DNA of 64,000 nt from an uncultured bacterium (GCA_905215525.1 CAJMQJ010000011.1:1-64000), one strand, 5' to 3'. Shown: positions 17,734 through 26,299, numbered from the stretch's first letter. The notes: generated from the sequence alone by a model not told the origin. Program-made: numbers and translations.

Positions 17734-19686
17734 CTACAGGTTCTTGACACCCATCGCGCGCATGGCGTTCAGGATGGCGATGATCGCCACGCCTACGTCG
17801 CCAAAGACGGCAAGCCACATATTGGCGATACCCAGCGCTGCCAGCACAAGGATCAGCAGCTTAATGCCCAGCGCAAAGATTATGTTCTGCCAAACAATCG
17901 ACATGGTCTTGCGCGCCACGCGGATCGCGCGGGAAATGTTGGACGGCTTGTCGTCCATCAGCACCACGTCGGCGGCCTCGATCGCGGCGTCGGAGCCCAT
18001 GGCGCCCATGGCAATGCCCACATCGGCGCGCGTAAGCACAGGAGCGTCGTTGATACCGTCGCCGACAAAGGCGAGCTTGCCCTTGCCACTTTCGGCCGCG
18101 AGTAGCGCCTCAACGCGCTCGACCTTGTCGCCCGGCAGGAGCTGCGCGTGGAACTCGTCGAGACCGAGTTGCTTGGCCACAGACGCTGCAACCTCCTCGC
18201 GGTCGCCCGTGAGCATGACGGTGCGGTTGATACCGGCGGCATGCAGGTCGCGAATCGTTTGCTCCGCATCGGCCTTAACGGTGTCTGCAATCACGATGTG
18301 GCCGGCGTACACGCCGTCAACGAGCACGTGGAGGATCGTGCCGACAACCTCACAGTCCGGTGCTTCAACGCCGGCCGCGGCGAGCATCTTGGCGTTGCCA
18401 ACGACGACGTGCTTGCCGTCGATGGTTGCCGTCACGCCGTGGCCCGCGTCGTTGGCATAGTCGCTCACGCGCTTGGGGTCGACCTCGCCCTGGTAGGCGT
18501 CGCGCACGGACTGCGCGATGGGGTGATCGGAGAACGACTCAGCAAGGGCTGCGACTTCGAGCAGCGACTGCTCGGTATAGCCAGCCTCGGGGTGCACCGC
18601 GACGACTGAGAACGTGCCGTTGGTGAGGGTGCCCGTTTTGTCGAAGACGATGGTGTCCACGTCGGCGAGCGTCTCGAGGTAGTTGGAGCCCTTGATGAGA
18701 ACGCCCAGCTTGGACGCGCCGCCGATGCCGCCAAAGAAACTCAACGGTACGCTGATCACGAGGGCGCACGGGCAGCTGACGACCAGGAAGGTCAGGCCGC
18801 GCAGGATCCAATCGGACCAAGCGCCAGTCACCAGGCCGCCGCCAAGCGCGAGCACCGCGGCAGCGCCAGTGACGGCGGGGGTGTAGACGCGGGCAAAGCG
18901 CGTGATGAAGTTCTCGGTGCGCGCCTTCTTTTCGCTGGCATTCTCCACGAGCTCCAGAACACGAGCGACGGTTGACTCGCCAAAGGGCTTGGTGGTGCGC
19001 ACGTGGATGAGGCCCGTCATGTTGATGCAACCGCTGATGATATCGTCGCCGGTCTTGGCCGGGCGGGGGACCGACTCGCCCGTGAGTGCGGCGGTGTCGA
19101 GCTGGGTTTCGCCCTCGACGATGACGCCGTCGATAGGCACGCGCTCGCCGGGCTTGACCACGATCACGGTGCCGACGGCGATGTCATCGGGAAAGACCTG
19201 TTCGAGTGTGCCGTCGGCTTGCTCGACGTTAGCGTAGTCGGGCGCGATGTTCATCATGGCACTGATCGACTTGCGGCTCTTGCCCACGGCGTATGCCTGG
19301 AACAACTCGCCGACCTGGTAGAACAGCATGACAGCGGCGCCTTCGGCCATGTGCGGGTCGGTGTCGGGGAAGAGCACCATGGCAAACGCGCCGATGGTCG
19401 CGACGGCCATGAGGAAGCTCTCGTCGAAGGCCTTGCCGCGGCGGATGTTATTGAATGCCTTTTGCAGTACGTCGTAGCCGGCAATCAAAAACGGCACGAG
19501 GAACAGCACAAAGCTGGCGTAGATGTTGCCGGGCTCCCCAAATGCGATAGTGAGGGCGCCGAGCTCATCGAGGGCATAAACAACGGCAAAAATGCCCAGT
19601 GCTACCAGGATGCGGTTGCGCTTATGCTCAAGGGACTCTTTCTTCTTGCGCTTCTTCTTTTTCTTTTTGGGATCGGCGGCTGTCAT
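17734..19686 (-). CDS. Zn/Cd/Pb-type P1B ATPase (ZntA/CadA-like exporter)
   Basis: The 650-residue pump begins with a Lys-rich cytoplasmic stretch instead of the usual metal-binding domain. Core motifs are TGES (actuator), CPC in SCPCALVIS (membrane metal site), DKTGT (phosphorylated Asp), SDHPIA (HP locus) and GDGINDAP; the last helix has GDVGVAIIAILNAMR, with the Asp typical of Zn/Cd pumps. It sits in the cytoplasmic membrane and uses ATP to export metal. It is third in the arsR-HMA-ATPase operon and has its own operator copy 25 nt upstream. Confidence 0.94.
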   Translation of the reverse strand: MTAADPKKKKKKRKKKESLEHKRNRILVALGIFAVVYALDELGALTIAFGEPGNIYASFVLFLVPFLIAGYDVLQKAFNNIRRGKAFDESFLMAVATIGAFAMVLFPDTDPHMAEGAAVMLFYQVGELFQAYAVGKSRKSISAMMNIAPDYANVEQADGTLEQVFPDDIAVGTVIVVKPGERVPIDGVIVEGETQLDTAALTGESVPRPAKTGDDIISGCINMTGLIHVRTTKPFGESTVARVLELVENASEKKARTENFITRFARVYTPAVTGAAAVLALGGGLVTGAWSDWILRGLTFLVVSCPCALVISVPLSFFGGIGGASKLGVLIKGSNYLETLADVDTIVFDKTGTLTNGTFSVVAVHPEAGYTEQSLLEVAALAESFSDHPIAQSVRDAYQGEVDPKRVSDYANDAGHGVTATIDGKHVVVGNAKMLAAAGVEAPDCEVVGTILHVLVDGVYAGHIVIADTVKADAEQTIRDLHAAGINRTVMLTGDREEVAASVAKQLGLDEFHAQLLPGDKVERVEALLAAESGKGKLAFVGDGINDAPVLTRADVGIAMGAMGSDAAIEAADVVLMDDKPSNISRAIRVARKTMSIVWQNIIFALGIKLLILVLAALGIANMWLAVFGDVGVAIIAILNAMRAMGVKNL

Positions 19687-19710
19687 GATTCAAACCTCTC
19701 ATTTGAGTTT

Positions 19711-19728
19711 ATGAACACTCGCTCATAT
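19711..19728 (-). promoter_or_regulatory. ArsR/SmtB-type operator before the metal ATPase gene
   Basis: The minus strand reads ATATGAGCGAGTGTTCAT, closely matching the two boxes at 20448-20467 and 20483-20502, so the ATPase can probably also be controlled from an internal promoter. Confidence 0.7.
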
Positions 19729-19785
19729 AATTTCGCGAGCAAAGGCCGCGGCAAGCGCGGCCTCGCAGGTCAACGTATGCGCGGG

Positions 19786-20004
19786 TTAGAGAATGATCTC
19801 GCAGTCCGGCTCGGCGTCGGCGGTGAACTCAACGACGCGGTCCAGGACCTCGTCGAACTTGGCGTCGTCGGCCTCGAGCGTCAGCTTCTGGGTCATAAAG
19901 TTGACCGAAACGGACTTGACGCCCTCGAGCTTGGCAAGTTCGTCCTGAAGCTCGCGCGCGCAGTTGGCGCAATCGATCTCGTCGAGCTTGAACTGCTTTT
20001 TCAT
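19786..20004 (-). CDS. Stand-alone heavy-metal-associated (HMA) domain protein
   Basis: The 72-residue ferredoxin-like domain has the metal motif IDCANC near the N-terminus, a GMxCxxC variant, and a very acidic C-terminus ending in DCEIIL with an extra Cys. It may act as a metallochaperone supplying the ATPase, which lacks its own N-terminal domain. AAAGGAAC lies upstream of the ATG. Its gene lies between the arsR-type and ATPase genes. Confidence 0.88.
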   Translation of the reverse strand: MKKQFKLDEIDCANCARELQDELAKLEGVKSVSVNFMTQKLTLEADDAKFDEVLDRVVEFTADAEPDCEIIL

Positions 20005-20067
20005 GGTGGGTTCCTTTCCCTGTGTTAGCGGCCTGGGTGCCGGCCGCGCTGATACCGTGGTTGATTG

Positions 20068-20433
20068 CTATTCGCAGATATGGCTCATGCCCTGGTTAAG
20101 CATGGTGTAGACGTGATCGTCGGCGAGCGAGTAGAGAATGTTGCGGCCGTCGCGGCGGAACTTGACCAGGTGCGACTGCTTAAGCGTGCGCAGCTGGTGC
20201 GATACTGCCGACTGCGAGGTTGCGGTCGCTTCGGCGATGTCAGCCACGCAGAGCTCGCGGCCCATGAGGGCATAGAGGATCTTGATGCGTGTGGTGTCGC
20301 TGAAGACCTTGAACAGGTCGGCCAGGTCGTACAACAGCTCCTCGTCGGGAAGGTCCTCGGGCGAGCAGGTGGTGGGGACGATCGGCTCGGTGGCCTCGAT
20401 GCCAGTCTTTGTTTCATCAGCGTGGCTGCTCAT
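20068..20433 (-). CDS. ArsR/SmtB-family metal-sensing repressor (CadC/ZiaR-like)
   Basis: The 121-residue winged-helix repressor has the metal signature ELCVADIAEA in the alpha-3 helix and the recognition helix SQSAVSHQLRTLKQSHLV. A C-terminal HICE plus an N-terminal Cys23 could add ligands. Metal binding should release it from the paired palindromes at 20448-20502 and induce the operon. First gene of the operon. Confidence 0.93.
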   Translation of the reverse strand: MSSHADETKTGIEATEPIVPTTCSPEDLPDEELLYDLADLFKVFSDTTRIKILYALMGRELCVADIAEATATSQSAVSHQLRTLKQSHLVKFRRDGRNILYSLADDHVYTMLNQGMSHICE

Positions 20434-20447
20434 TGCAACATCCTTTC

Positions 20448-20507
20448 ATATGAACATGCGCTCATATAACTTACTTCCGATTATATGAGCGCATGTTCAT
20501 ATGTCAA
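20448..20507 (-). promoter_or_regulatory. Metal-efflux operon promoter with two inverted operator boxes
   Basis: On the minus strand, TTGACA (20502-20507) and TATAAT (20480-20485) are 16 nt apart, a near-consensus promoter. One operator box (20483-20502) fills the spacer and overlaps the -10. A second (20448-20467) lies downstream; the two boxes are exact reverse complements of each other. Confidence 0.85.
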
Positions 20508-20822
20508 TACTATTTACGTTAATTTCGATGACTGCTTGCCGCCTCTGCGATTTTCTGCGGGTTGGGAGACATCGACGCAATGCTCGCCAACATATTTCGA
20601 GATGTTCGGCCAGCATGCTAAGAAAGCCACCTTGAGAAGCATTAGAACTGTTCATATTTGTACTTTATCGTGTTAAATACCGCGAGAATCAGTTCTTCCT
20701 CTACGGGAGTTCCTGCAGAATCAGTTTTATCTAAAGTTATATTGAGCATTGCTGCAGCCAATCTGGCACATCGGTGGCCGAATAAGTCGAAAAATGTAGG
20801 TGGACATCCGCAGAGATCGCCT
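20508..20822. other. 315-nt gap without a supported gene
   Basis: It contains two copies of a motif related to TTTTTCGAGTTGTTCGGC: 20585-20617 on the plus strand and 20771-20803 on the minus strand. A third is at 22405-22438. A 66-codon minus-strand frame exists (20642-20842) but has no ribosome site or family resemblance, so I do not call it. Confidence 0.4.
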
Positions 20823-22031
20823 TTAGAAGAGCGAATTCTCAATTAGATCAATAATCGTGTCGTCTTCCGTGCGGTTTTCATCGATTTTTGCGAACATGTC
20901 GCATTCCCAAGGCCCATTGATTTCCTCAGCAAGGGCCCCGACGTGTTGCATGTCGTCGGGTTCTGGCACATCGTTGATGCTCGGGTCATCAGCTTGCGGA
21001 TATTGGCTTGCAATTTCGCGCTTGGCGGCCTCTTCTTCTTTGAGTGTCTCCAGGACGCGGCGACCGTATTCGAAGTAGCGCCGCAAGACAAATTGACGAA
21101 GAGTTTCTTGCAGGATGGCGAAGTTATCCGGGAGTCGACCGGGCCATATCTTCTCGCGAATGCGAATCGCTTCCATGACCCGCCTAAAAGCGGACTGCTT
21201 GAAAAACGAATGACGACTAACTGTGATAACGGCATATCCCATGTTTCGCAGCGTGTTTCGGCGTTCCTCGTCAATTGATTGCTGTTCGGGCTCGTCGTGG
21301 TAAAAGCCGTTGTATTCGATATCGGTCATCGAATTTTCGAGCAGCGCGTCGAGGTAGAAAACCGTCCGTCGCGTTAGGGCGGCGTATCTTTTGGGGACTG
21401 GGATCGGATAGTCCGTTTTGATAGCGCGTATGGCTAAGCCACCCATTGACTTGGGCATTGTCAGCATCATGACAAACGCCGTTTCGAGTGGGGAGCGACA
21501 GCCTTCGCGTACATAAGAAAGTGCCTTAAGTGCTTTATTAGATCCACGATACCCCGATGCCTCTGAAAAGAAGGCTCTGAGCTCTTCAACGCTGGTTAGG
21601 GCTGGGCGCTCGCGATATTGAGTTTCGTCGGACGTTCCAAGCGCGTAGGAGCCGCAGATTTCAAAGTAATACTCAACGAGCTCCGAAAGGTTGAGGTCGG
21701 CTGCTGCTTCTAACGCGCACAGCTTGATATCGACGATGTGGACGTTCGGCTCGAGTTCTAGGTAGCTTTCTGCATCAAACGTATAGCGCGTGCAGTGGCA
21801 GATGCAGCCCTTGCGGTGCCTTTTGGCATTATTGGAAAACGTCAGCACATGGATGCTTTCAGAATCGACATTCTTTCTGTTGAGCCATGCTCGCGCCGCT
21901 TCCAGGTCGGACGTGGTCGGCGCAGACACCTTGATCTTTTCCATGGGTATGGGATCGGTCGCGTAGCTTGCGAGCGAGTTGACTGTTTGGTATACAGCGC
22001 GTGCCGTGGTATGTGACAGAACGATTCCCAT
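20823..22031 (-). CDS. Coriobacteriia nuclease-fold protein with Vsr/DUF559-like C-terminal core
   Basis: I do not know its function. The core (about residues 250-325 of this form) reads YLDALLE, then TDIEYNGFYHD, then SIDEERRNTLRNMGYAVITV, which matches the Asp, Glu, His and D..R..L...G pattern of Vsr/DUF559 endonuclease-fold proteins. The N-terminus MGIVLSHTTARAVYQ resembles the start of the relative at 30477-31526. An acidic C-terminal tail follows. The frame is open up to ATG 22256 (477 codons). I favour ATG 22031 because the extra 75 residues look non-conserved and cover a nine-base C tract, but neither start has a good ribosome site. GC is lower than in neighbours. Confidence 0.6.
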   Translation of the reverse strand: MGIVLSHTTARAVYQTVNSLASYATDPIPMEKIKVSAPTTSDLEAARAWLNRKNVDSESIHVLTFSNNAKRHRKGCICHCTRYTFDAESYLELEPNVHIVDIKLCALEAAADLNLSELVEYYFEICGSYALGTSDETQYRERPALTSVEELRAFFSEASGYRGSNKALKALSYVREGCRSPLETAFVMMLTMPKSMGGLAIRAIKTDYPIPVPKRYAALTRRTVFYLDALLENSMTDIEYNGFYHDEPEQQSIDEERRNTLRNMGYAVITVSRHSFFKQSAFRRVMEAIRIREKIWPGRLPDNFAILQETLRQFVLRRYFEYGRRVLETLKEEEAAKREIASQYPQADDPSINDVPEPDDMQHVGALAEEINGPWECDMFAKIDENRTEDDTIIDLIENSLF

Positions 22032-22138
22032 ACGCGCATGATGGCATAGCGGACGCCATATACGCCCGAAACTTCGGGCAACGGTATTGGGGCGCGGCTT
22101 ATCTTCTGCGAACGGTGGGTTTTGAGCTGTCGTATTGA

Positions 22139-22147
22139 GGGGGGGGG
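22139..22147. repeat. Homopolymeric G9 (C9 on the coding strand) tract
   Basis: Nine consecutive G on the plus strand lie 108 nt upstream of the favoured start of the nuclease-fold gene and within the longer version of its frame. Such tracts can slip during replication. Confidence 0.6.
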
Positions 22148-22404
22148 CAGCTTCGGCTGGGGAGGTTTCTGTCGGCCGCCCCATTTTGGTGAACTTTAGT
22201 TGCGGATTCGTAGCTTCTAAGCGTTTTTGCCGACCGCTCAGATGCCTCACCAACATAATTTGAGTTATTCGGCCTTATCCTATACGAATGGTGCGATCGC
22301 AACGTCCTATTCGAATTGATTCAGGTAGATTTATGGGGCTTGGTTGCGAAATTGGGGCGACTATAGCGCTCGATTGCGGTTCAAGGGGCCTCGACTAGTG
22401 GTTC

Positions 22405-22438
22405 AGCTGGCCGAACAACTCGAAAAAAGTAGGTGGGC
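22405..22438 (-). repeat. Copy 3 of the TTTTTTCGAGTTGTTCGGCC motif
   Basis: Read on the minus strand it matches 20585-20617 (plus) over most of its length, and its translation PPTFFELFG parallels PPTFFDLFG at 20771-20803. The copies bracket the nuclease-fold gene. Confidence 0.45.
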
Positions 22439-22485
22439 CAACCTGCCGACTATGTGAAGCACGCGAATTTGCTCGTTTTGATGCA

Positions 22486-22520
22486 AACTAGGGTGCAGCC
22501 ATAAGACTGCGCCCTAGTTT
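22486..22520 (-). terminator. Terminator-like hairpin after the exonuclease gene
   Basis: AAACTAGGGTGCAG (22486-22499) pairs with CTGCGCCCTAGTTT (22507-22520) with one mismatch, followed by a weak T stretch on either strand. Confidence 0.55.
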
Positions 22521-22585
22521 ACTGCGTGCCGGTGCCTCCAGACGGATTGCACTGTGCCTGGCAGGCGCTCCCGCAGATGGATCGG

Positions 22586-23554
22586 TTATTTCGCAAACAG
22601 GTTCTTGAGGTTGAACTCTGCCTGGACGGTACGGAGCATGAGGTCGGTGTCGTCGAGGCCCAGGTGCTGCTCGTTGGCGTCGGCGGCGAGGGTGCCACGG
22701 CGGCGCGCCCAGTTTTCGAGCGCAGCGGGCGCGGACTCGCGGGGGAGCGAGCGCACGTCGGCGTCCAGGCTGCGGCAGATTTGGCGCGAGTCGATGACGA
22801 TGATCTTGCCTGCGCGGCGTGCCTCAGCGTAACCGTCCAGATGAATTTTGAACCAGCTGTCCTCGAAGGCGGCATTGTGTGCCATGTACGGGTACTTCTT
22901 CATGAGCTTGAGCAGCTGCTTCTGCAGCTCCTTGTTCTCGCGGAACGGCTTTTTGCCGTCGATGTCGTCCCAGGTGATGTGATGGATGTTCGATAGCGGC
23001 ACATCCTCGCCGCGGTAGATGTCGGGCAGGCCGCAGTAGTGTGCCTCGGCGTCATGCGGCACGGCGTCGCTGGTGAGATCCATGACCTCCCAGCCCACGT
23101 TGATGATGTAGCCGCGCTCGGGCGCGCGACCGGTGGTCTCGATGTCGATACCGAGCACGGTGCCCTGGATGGGCTTACGGGCGTAGGCCACGCCGAGCGC
23201 GTCGCGGTCGCCGCGGATCTCGCGCATAACGGACGCGGCGGTGCGCTTTTGCATCTTGCCGATGGCGGCGCAGGTGTCGGCATCGGAGAGGCCGCGCGAA
23301 AGCGTCGCGGGTGTCACGTTGCGCAGGCGTGCCTCGCCAATCTGGTCGCACAGGTCGCGGTTGCGGTCAGCCAGGTCGCGCACGGTGGCAAAGTCGAAGC
23401 TGGGGTCGCCGTCGGCGGTAAAGTACTCGGTTTCGAGCACCTTAAGGGCCTCTTCGCCCTTCTGGCGCTCGGACTCCATGGCACCGTGATCGCCATAGAT
23501 AAACATGGGAATAAACGGCTGGCGCTCGTATTCGAGTGCTTGTGAAACGTTCAT
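22586..23554 (-). CDS. DEDD-family 3'-5' exonuclease (RNase T/DnaQ-like)
   Basis: In this 322-residue protein the exonuclease fold begins after about 130 residues of helical N-terminal sequence. Motif ExoI is GIDIETTG, ExoII MAHNAAFED, and the final HLGLDDTD gives the HxAxxD-type motif of the DEDDh group, so the metal ligands look intact. It probably trims single-stranded DNA or RNA ends in the cytosol. The N-terminal half is not a domain I recognise. It is transcribed divergently from the metal exporter gene. Confidence 0.87.
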   Translation of the reverse strand: MNVSQALEYERQPFIPMFIYGDHGAMESERQKGEEALKVLETEYFTADGDPSFDFATVRDLADRNRDLCDQIGEARLRNVTPATLSRGLSDADTCAAIGKMQKRTAASVMREIRGDRDALGVAYARKPIQGTVLGIDIETTGRAPERGYIINVGWEVMDLTSDAVPHDAEAHYCGLPDIYRGEDVPLSNIHHITWDDIDGKKPFRENKELQKQLLKLMKKYPYMAHNAAFEDSWFKIHLDGYAEARRAGKIIVIDSRQICRSLDADVRSLPRESAPAALENWARRRGTLAADANEQHLGLDDTDLMLRTVQAEFNLKNLFAK

Positions 23555-23636
23555 ATAACTGCTCCTTGGACGGGCCGCGTTGTGCGGCTCGAGGTTACTG
23601 AGTTATGGCGAGATGATAGTTTACCATAGGCAACTA

Positions 23637-23664
23637 TTGGCACCGCGCCCGGGACAACTACAAT
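23637..23664 (+). promoter_or_regulatory. Promoter of the ArsP_2-type exporter
   Basis: TTGGCA (23637-23642) and TACAAT (23659-23664) with a 16-nt spacer; the start codon is about 60 nt downstream. The leader is too short for a yybP-ykoY manganese riboswitch. Confidence 0.55.
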
Positions 23665-23726
23665 ACCCTAGTTGACCGCTAGGACTTTTACAATGCTGCC
23701 GAAAGACACGAAAGGTTCCATCCGTC

Positions 23727-24815
23727 ATGGATTTACTGATTGATATTCTGCTCGACGCCGGCAAGGACACGCTGTCGCTGGTGCCGTTTTTGTTGGTGAC
23801 GTATCTTGCTCTCGAGACACTTGAGCACGTTGCGGGCGACCGCGTCAACGGCGCTATCAAGCGCGCCGGCGCTGCGGGTCCCGTGGTTGGCTCGCTGCTG
23901 GGCATGGTGCCGCAGTGCGGCTTTTCGGCCATGGCGGCCACGCTGTACGCCGGCCGTGTCGTGACCTTGGGCACGTTGGTGGCGGTGTTCCTTTCGACCT
24001 CCGACGAGATGCTGCCGCTGCTACTTGCCGAGCAGGTTCCCGTGCAGACTATGGCGATGCTTTTGGCTTCGAAAGCGCTGATCGCACTGGTCACGGGTTT
24101 TATCGTGGACGCTGCCATTCGCGGCCTGCGCCGTAACGCCCGCGCGCACGCGGCGATTCGCCGTACCGTGCTGGGAACCGCGGCCAACCCGGCCCACGTG
24201 AACTGCGCGCACGACGACCACAGCGGCGGTGACATCATCGACGAGGTGGCCGAGGCAGGCGTGAGCGCCGACCACATCCACGAGCTGTGCGAGCGCGACC
24301 ATTGCGGTTGTGATGAAGACGAGGACGAGCACGAACACGGACATGGCCACGATCACGGTCATGAGGGCGAACATGAACACCATGATGGTCACGGTCACTC
24401 TCACTCCCACGAAGGGACGCCTGTCCTGTCGATCATCCGCAGTGCGATCTCGCACACCGTGCAGGTCTCGGTATTCATTTTTCTGGTGACGCTGATTCTG
24501 GTCGCCGTGCTCGAGACGTTCGGCGAGTCCGCGATCGAGCAGTTCCTGCGCGGCAACGAGACACTCGCTGTCCTGGGTTCGGCGCTTGTCGGGCTGATTC
24601 CCAATTGCTCGGCGAGCGTGGTCATTACACAGCTGTATCTGGAAGGCGCGCTGCAACTGGCGCCGATGCTCGCCGGCACGCTCATTTCCGCCGGCGTGGG
24701 TTATCTGGTGCTGTTCCGCACCAACCGCAGCGCCCGCGAAAATGCCGTGTTCCTGATCATGATGTACGTCATCGGCGCTGGCTGGGGCCTCATCCTCTCC
24801 GCCGTTGGCCTCTAA
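23727..24815 (+). CDS. Putative 10-TM heavy-metal exporter (ArsP_2 / putative manganese transporter family)
   Basis: The 362-residue membrane protein has two similar halves, each with a re-entrant-looking motif: GSLLGMVPQCGFSA and GSALVGLIPNCSASV. They are joined by a long His/Asp/Glu-rich cytoplasmic or extracellular loop (HEHGHGHDHGHEGEHEHH and more, residues about 195-230), a likely metal-binding segment. The family is annotated as a manganese or arsenic-type exporter; substrate unproven. It is a single gene with a strong terminator. Confidence 0.85.
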   Translation: MDLLIDILLDAGKDTLSLVPFLLVTYLALETLEHVAGDRVNGAIKRAGAAGPVVGSLLGMVPQCGFSAMAATLYAGRVVTLGTLVAVFLSTSDEMLPLLLAEQVPVQTMAMLLASKALIALVTGFIVDAAIRGLRRNARAHAAIRRTVLGTAANPAHVNCAHDDHSGGDIIDEVAEAGVSADHIHELCERDHCGCDEDEDEHEHGHGHDHGHEGEHEHHDGHGHSHSHEGTPVLSIIRSAISHTVQVSVFIFLVTLILVAVLETFGESAIEQFLRGNETLAVLGSALVGLIPNCSASVVITQLYLEGALQLAPMLAGTLISAGVGYLVLFRTNRSARENAVFLIMMYVIGAGWGLILSAVGL

Positions 24816-24830
24816 GTGGGCCTAAAAAAT

Positions 24831-24900
24831 GGGCTTCAAATAGCCATGCTCAGCGCCTGCGCAATGCGGCGACGCATGGCATTTTGAAGCCCGTTTTTTT
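24831..24900 (+). terminator. Terminator of the exporter gene
   Basis: GGGCTTCAAA and GCCATGC (24831-24848) pair with GCATGGC and TTTGAAGCCC (to about 24891), followed by TTTTTTT. The stem is long and capped by a 23-nt loop. Confidence 0.9.
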
Positions 24901-24942
24901 GTTGAGCCATGGATTCCGAGCGCTCACACCGCTCAAAACAAA

Positions 24943-24978
24943 AAGGTAGATTTTAGGCATGTCCCAAAAATCTACCTT
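24943..24978 (-). terminator. Terminator of the DUF308-yaiI operon
   Basis: AAGGTAGATTTT (24943-24954) pairs perfectly with AAAATCTACCTT (24967-24978); on the minus strand it is followed by TTTTTG. Confidence 0.85.
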
Positions 24979-24980
24979 GG

Positions 24981-25463
24981 TTAGCGCAGTAGCTCGGTGA
25001 GGTTGCGTTTAAAGCGGATGCGGTCTTCGCTGGTAAATGCCGCCGGTCCGCGAGTGCGTCCGCCGGCGCGGCGCACCTTCTTTTCCTCGTGGCGAATAAA
25101 CAGCTGCATGTCGATGGTCGCTTTGTCGTACACGCGCCCGCGCACACCGATGGCGGCGGCATCGCGCCCGAGCACCATGCTCGCCAAGCCAATGTCCTGC
25201 GTCACGACCACGTCGCCCGCCTGCAGGCGTTCGACAATGGCAAAGTCGGCGCTGTCGGCGCCCACGCTCACGTCGAGCGTCGTGACCCAAAAGCCGCGTC
25301 GCGCGTGCTCGGCATCGCGCGGGTCGTCGCGGCGAATGTGTCGTTCCAGGTTTTGCGTGCTATTGCCGGCGATAACAACGGCGACGCCCGCCCGCCGCGC
25401 GCAGTCAATCGACTCGCGCGTGACCGGGCAGGCGTCGGCATCAATAAAGAGCGTTCGCGGCAT
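24981..25463 (-). CDS. YaiI/YqxD family protein (DUF188)
   Basis: The 160-residue protein begins PRTLFIDADACPV, the family hallmark, followed by a Rossmann-like core with VVTQDIGLA and an Arg-rich tail. The fold is related to PIN/NYN nucleases and the acidic DADACP cluster could bind metal, but no reaction is established. Its ATG abuts the stop of the upstream DUF308 gene (TAGATG), so the two are translationally coupled. Confidence 0.92.
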   Translation of the reverse strand: MPRTLFIDADACPVTRESIDCARRAGVAVVIAGNSTQNLERHIRRDDPRDAEHARRGFWVTTLDVSVGADSADFAIVERLQAGDVVVTQDIGLASMVLGRDAAAIGVRGRVYDKATIDMQLFIRHEEKKVRRAGGRTRGPAAFTSEDRIRFKRNLTELLR

Positions 25464-26066
25464 CTAGTGCACCAGTTTGCCAAATTGAATGGCGCGAACA
25501 ATGAGCGTTACGCCAAACACCAGCAGCGCGGCGCCACTAAAGATGACAAGCATCTTGGCCGACCACAGCGGATAGATAAACACGAACATGCCGGCGATGA
25601 TGGAGAGTGCACCGCTCAGGATGGCAAGGGCGCGGTTGAACGAAAGCTCGGACTCCAGAATGGACATGACACCTTCGACAATCCAGCCAAAGCCGGCCAC
25701 GATAACCACCATCGTGGTGAGTGTCGCGGTCGAGAAGGCCTGGTTGCGCAGGATTATGACGCCGCCCAGGATAATGAGTAGGTTGGAGATGATGCTCGTC
25801 ACGCGCCAGCCAGTGGGCAGCAGCGGCTCAAAAATGGCAGTGAACAGCCTGATGGCAGCGGTGATTACAAAGTAAAAACCCAGGACGGTCGTCAAAAAGA
25901 CGAGGGACTTGGCGGGTGCAAAAAGCAGCGCGATGCCAGCAATGAGCGCCACGACGCCCGTGATGGCGTAGATCCAGCGCACGGCCTTGACGGCTTTGCC
26001 CGCCATGCTTTTCTCGTCAAATCCAAACTGGCTCGATTTTTGGTCATCGTTCTTAAAGATGCCCAT
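25464..26066 (-). CDS. DUF308 (HdeD-like) membrane protein
   Basis: The 200-residue protein has about 35 hydrophilic N-terminal residues and then about six transmembrane helices with the HdeD repeat pattern (GVVALIAGIALLF, NLLIILGGVIILR, SGALSIIAGMFVFIYP). Relatives are linked to acid or stress survival; its role is unknown. ATG 26066 has AAAGGAG upstream; the frame extends to 26210 without a ribosome site. Confidence 0.87.
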   Translation of the reverse strand: MGIFKNDDQKSSQFGFDEKSMAGKAVKAVRWIYAITGVVALIAGIALLFAPAKSLVFLTTVLGFYFVITAAIRLFTAIFEPLLPTGWRVTSIISNLLIILGGVIILRNQAFSTATLTTMVVIVAGFGWIVEGVMSILESELSFNRALAILSGALSIIAGMFVFIYPLWSAKMLVIFSGAALLVFGVTLIVRAIQFGKLVH

Positions 26067-26252
26067 AAGTCTCCTTTCCGTGCGGCGTAAGCCTTGATCG
26101 TTACAACCAGTATCCCCTAAGGGCGCTGACGTATGGGTCGGGGAGGGCGAAACGTAACCCAAAGGCCCGAATTGTTTCCGTTGTTCCCCACGTCGCGATT
26201 TTCTATTCAACAGGTGTAGAACATTGCAGCCCTGTTCGTTATTGCCTACGTT

Positions 26253-26271
26253 TTAGGTTAGATTTTCCTAA
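26253..26271 (+). promoter_or_regulatory. IdeR/DtxR-like box upstream of the nitroreductase
   Basis: The 19-mer has a perfect left half TTAGGTTAG and a right half TTTTCCTAA matching CTAACCTAA at 6 of 9 positions. It lies 29 nt before the start codon. A DtxR-family regulator is encoded in the window at 17065. Confidence 0.45.
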
Positions 26272-26299
26272 GGACAATTGGCTTGTATTGGGGGTCCCT

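Noticed and set aside
23665..23726. Manganese riboswitch before the ArsP_2-type exporter
   Set aside because: Only about 60 nt lie between promoter and start codon and no yybP-ykoY-like core is visible.
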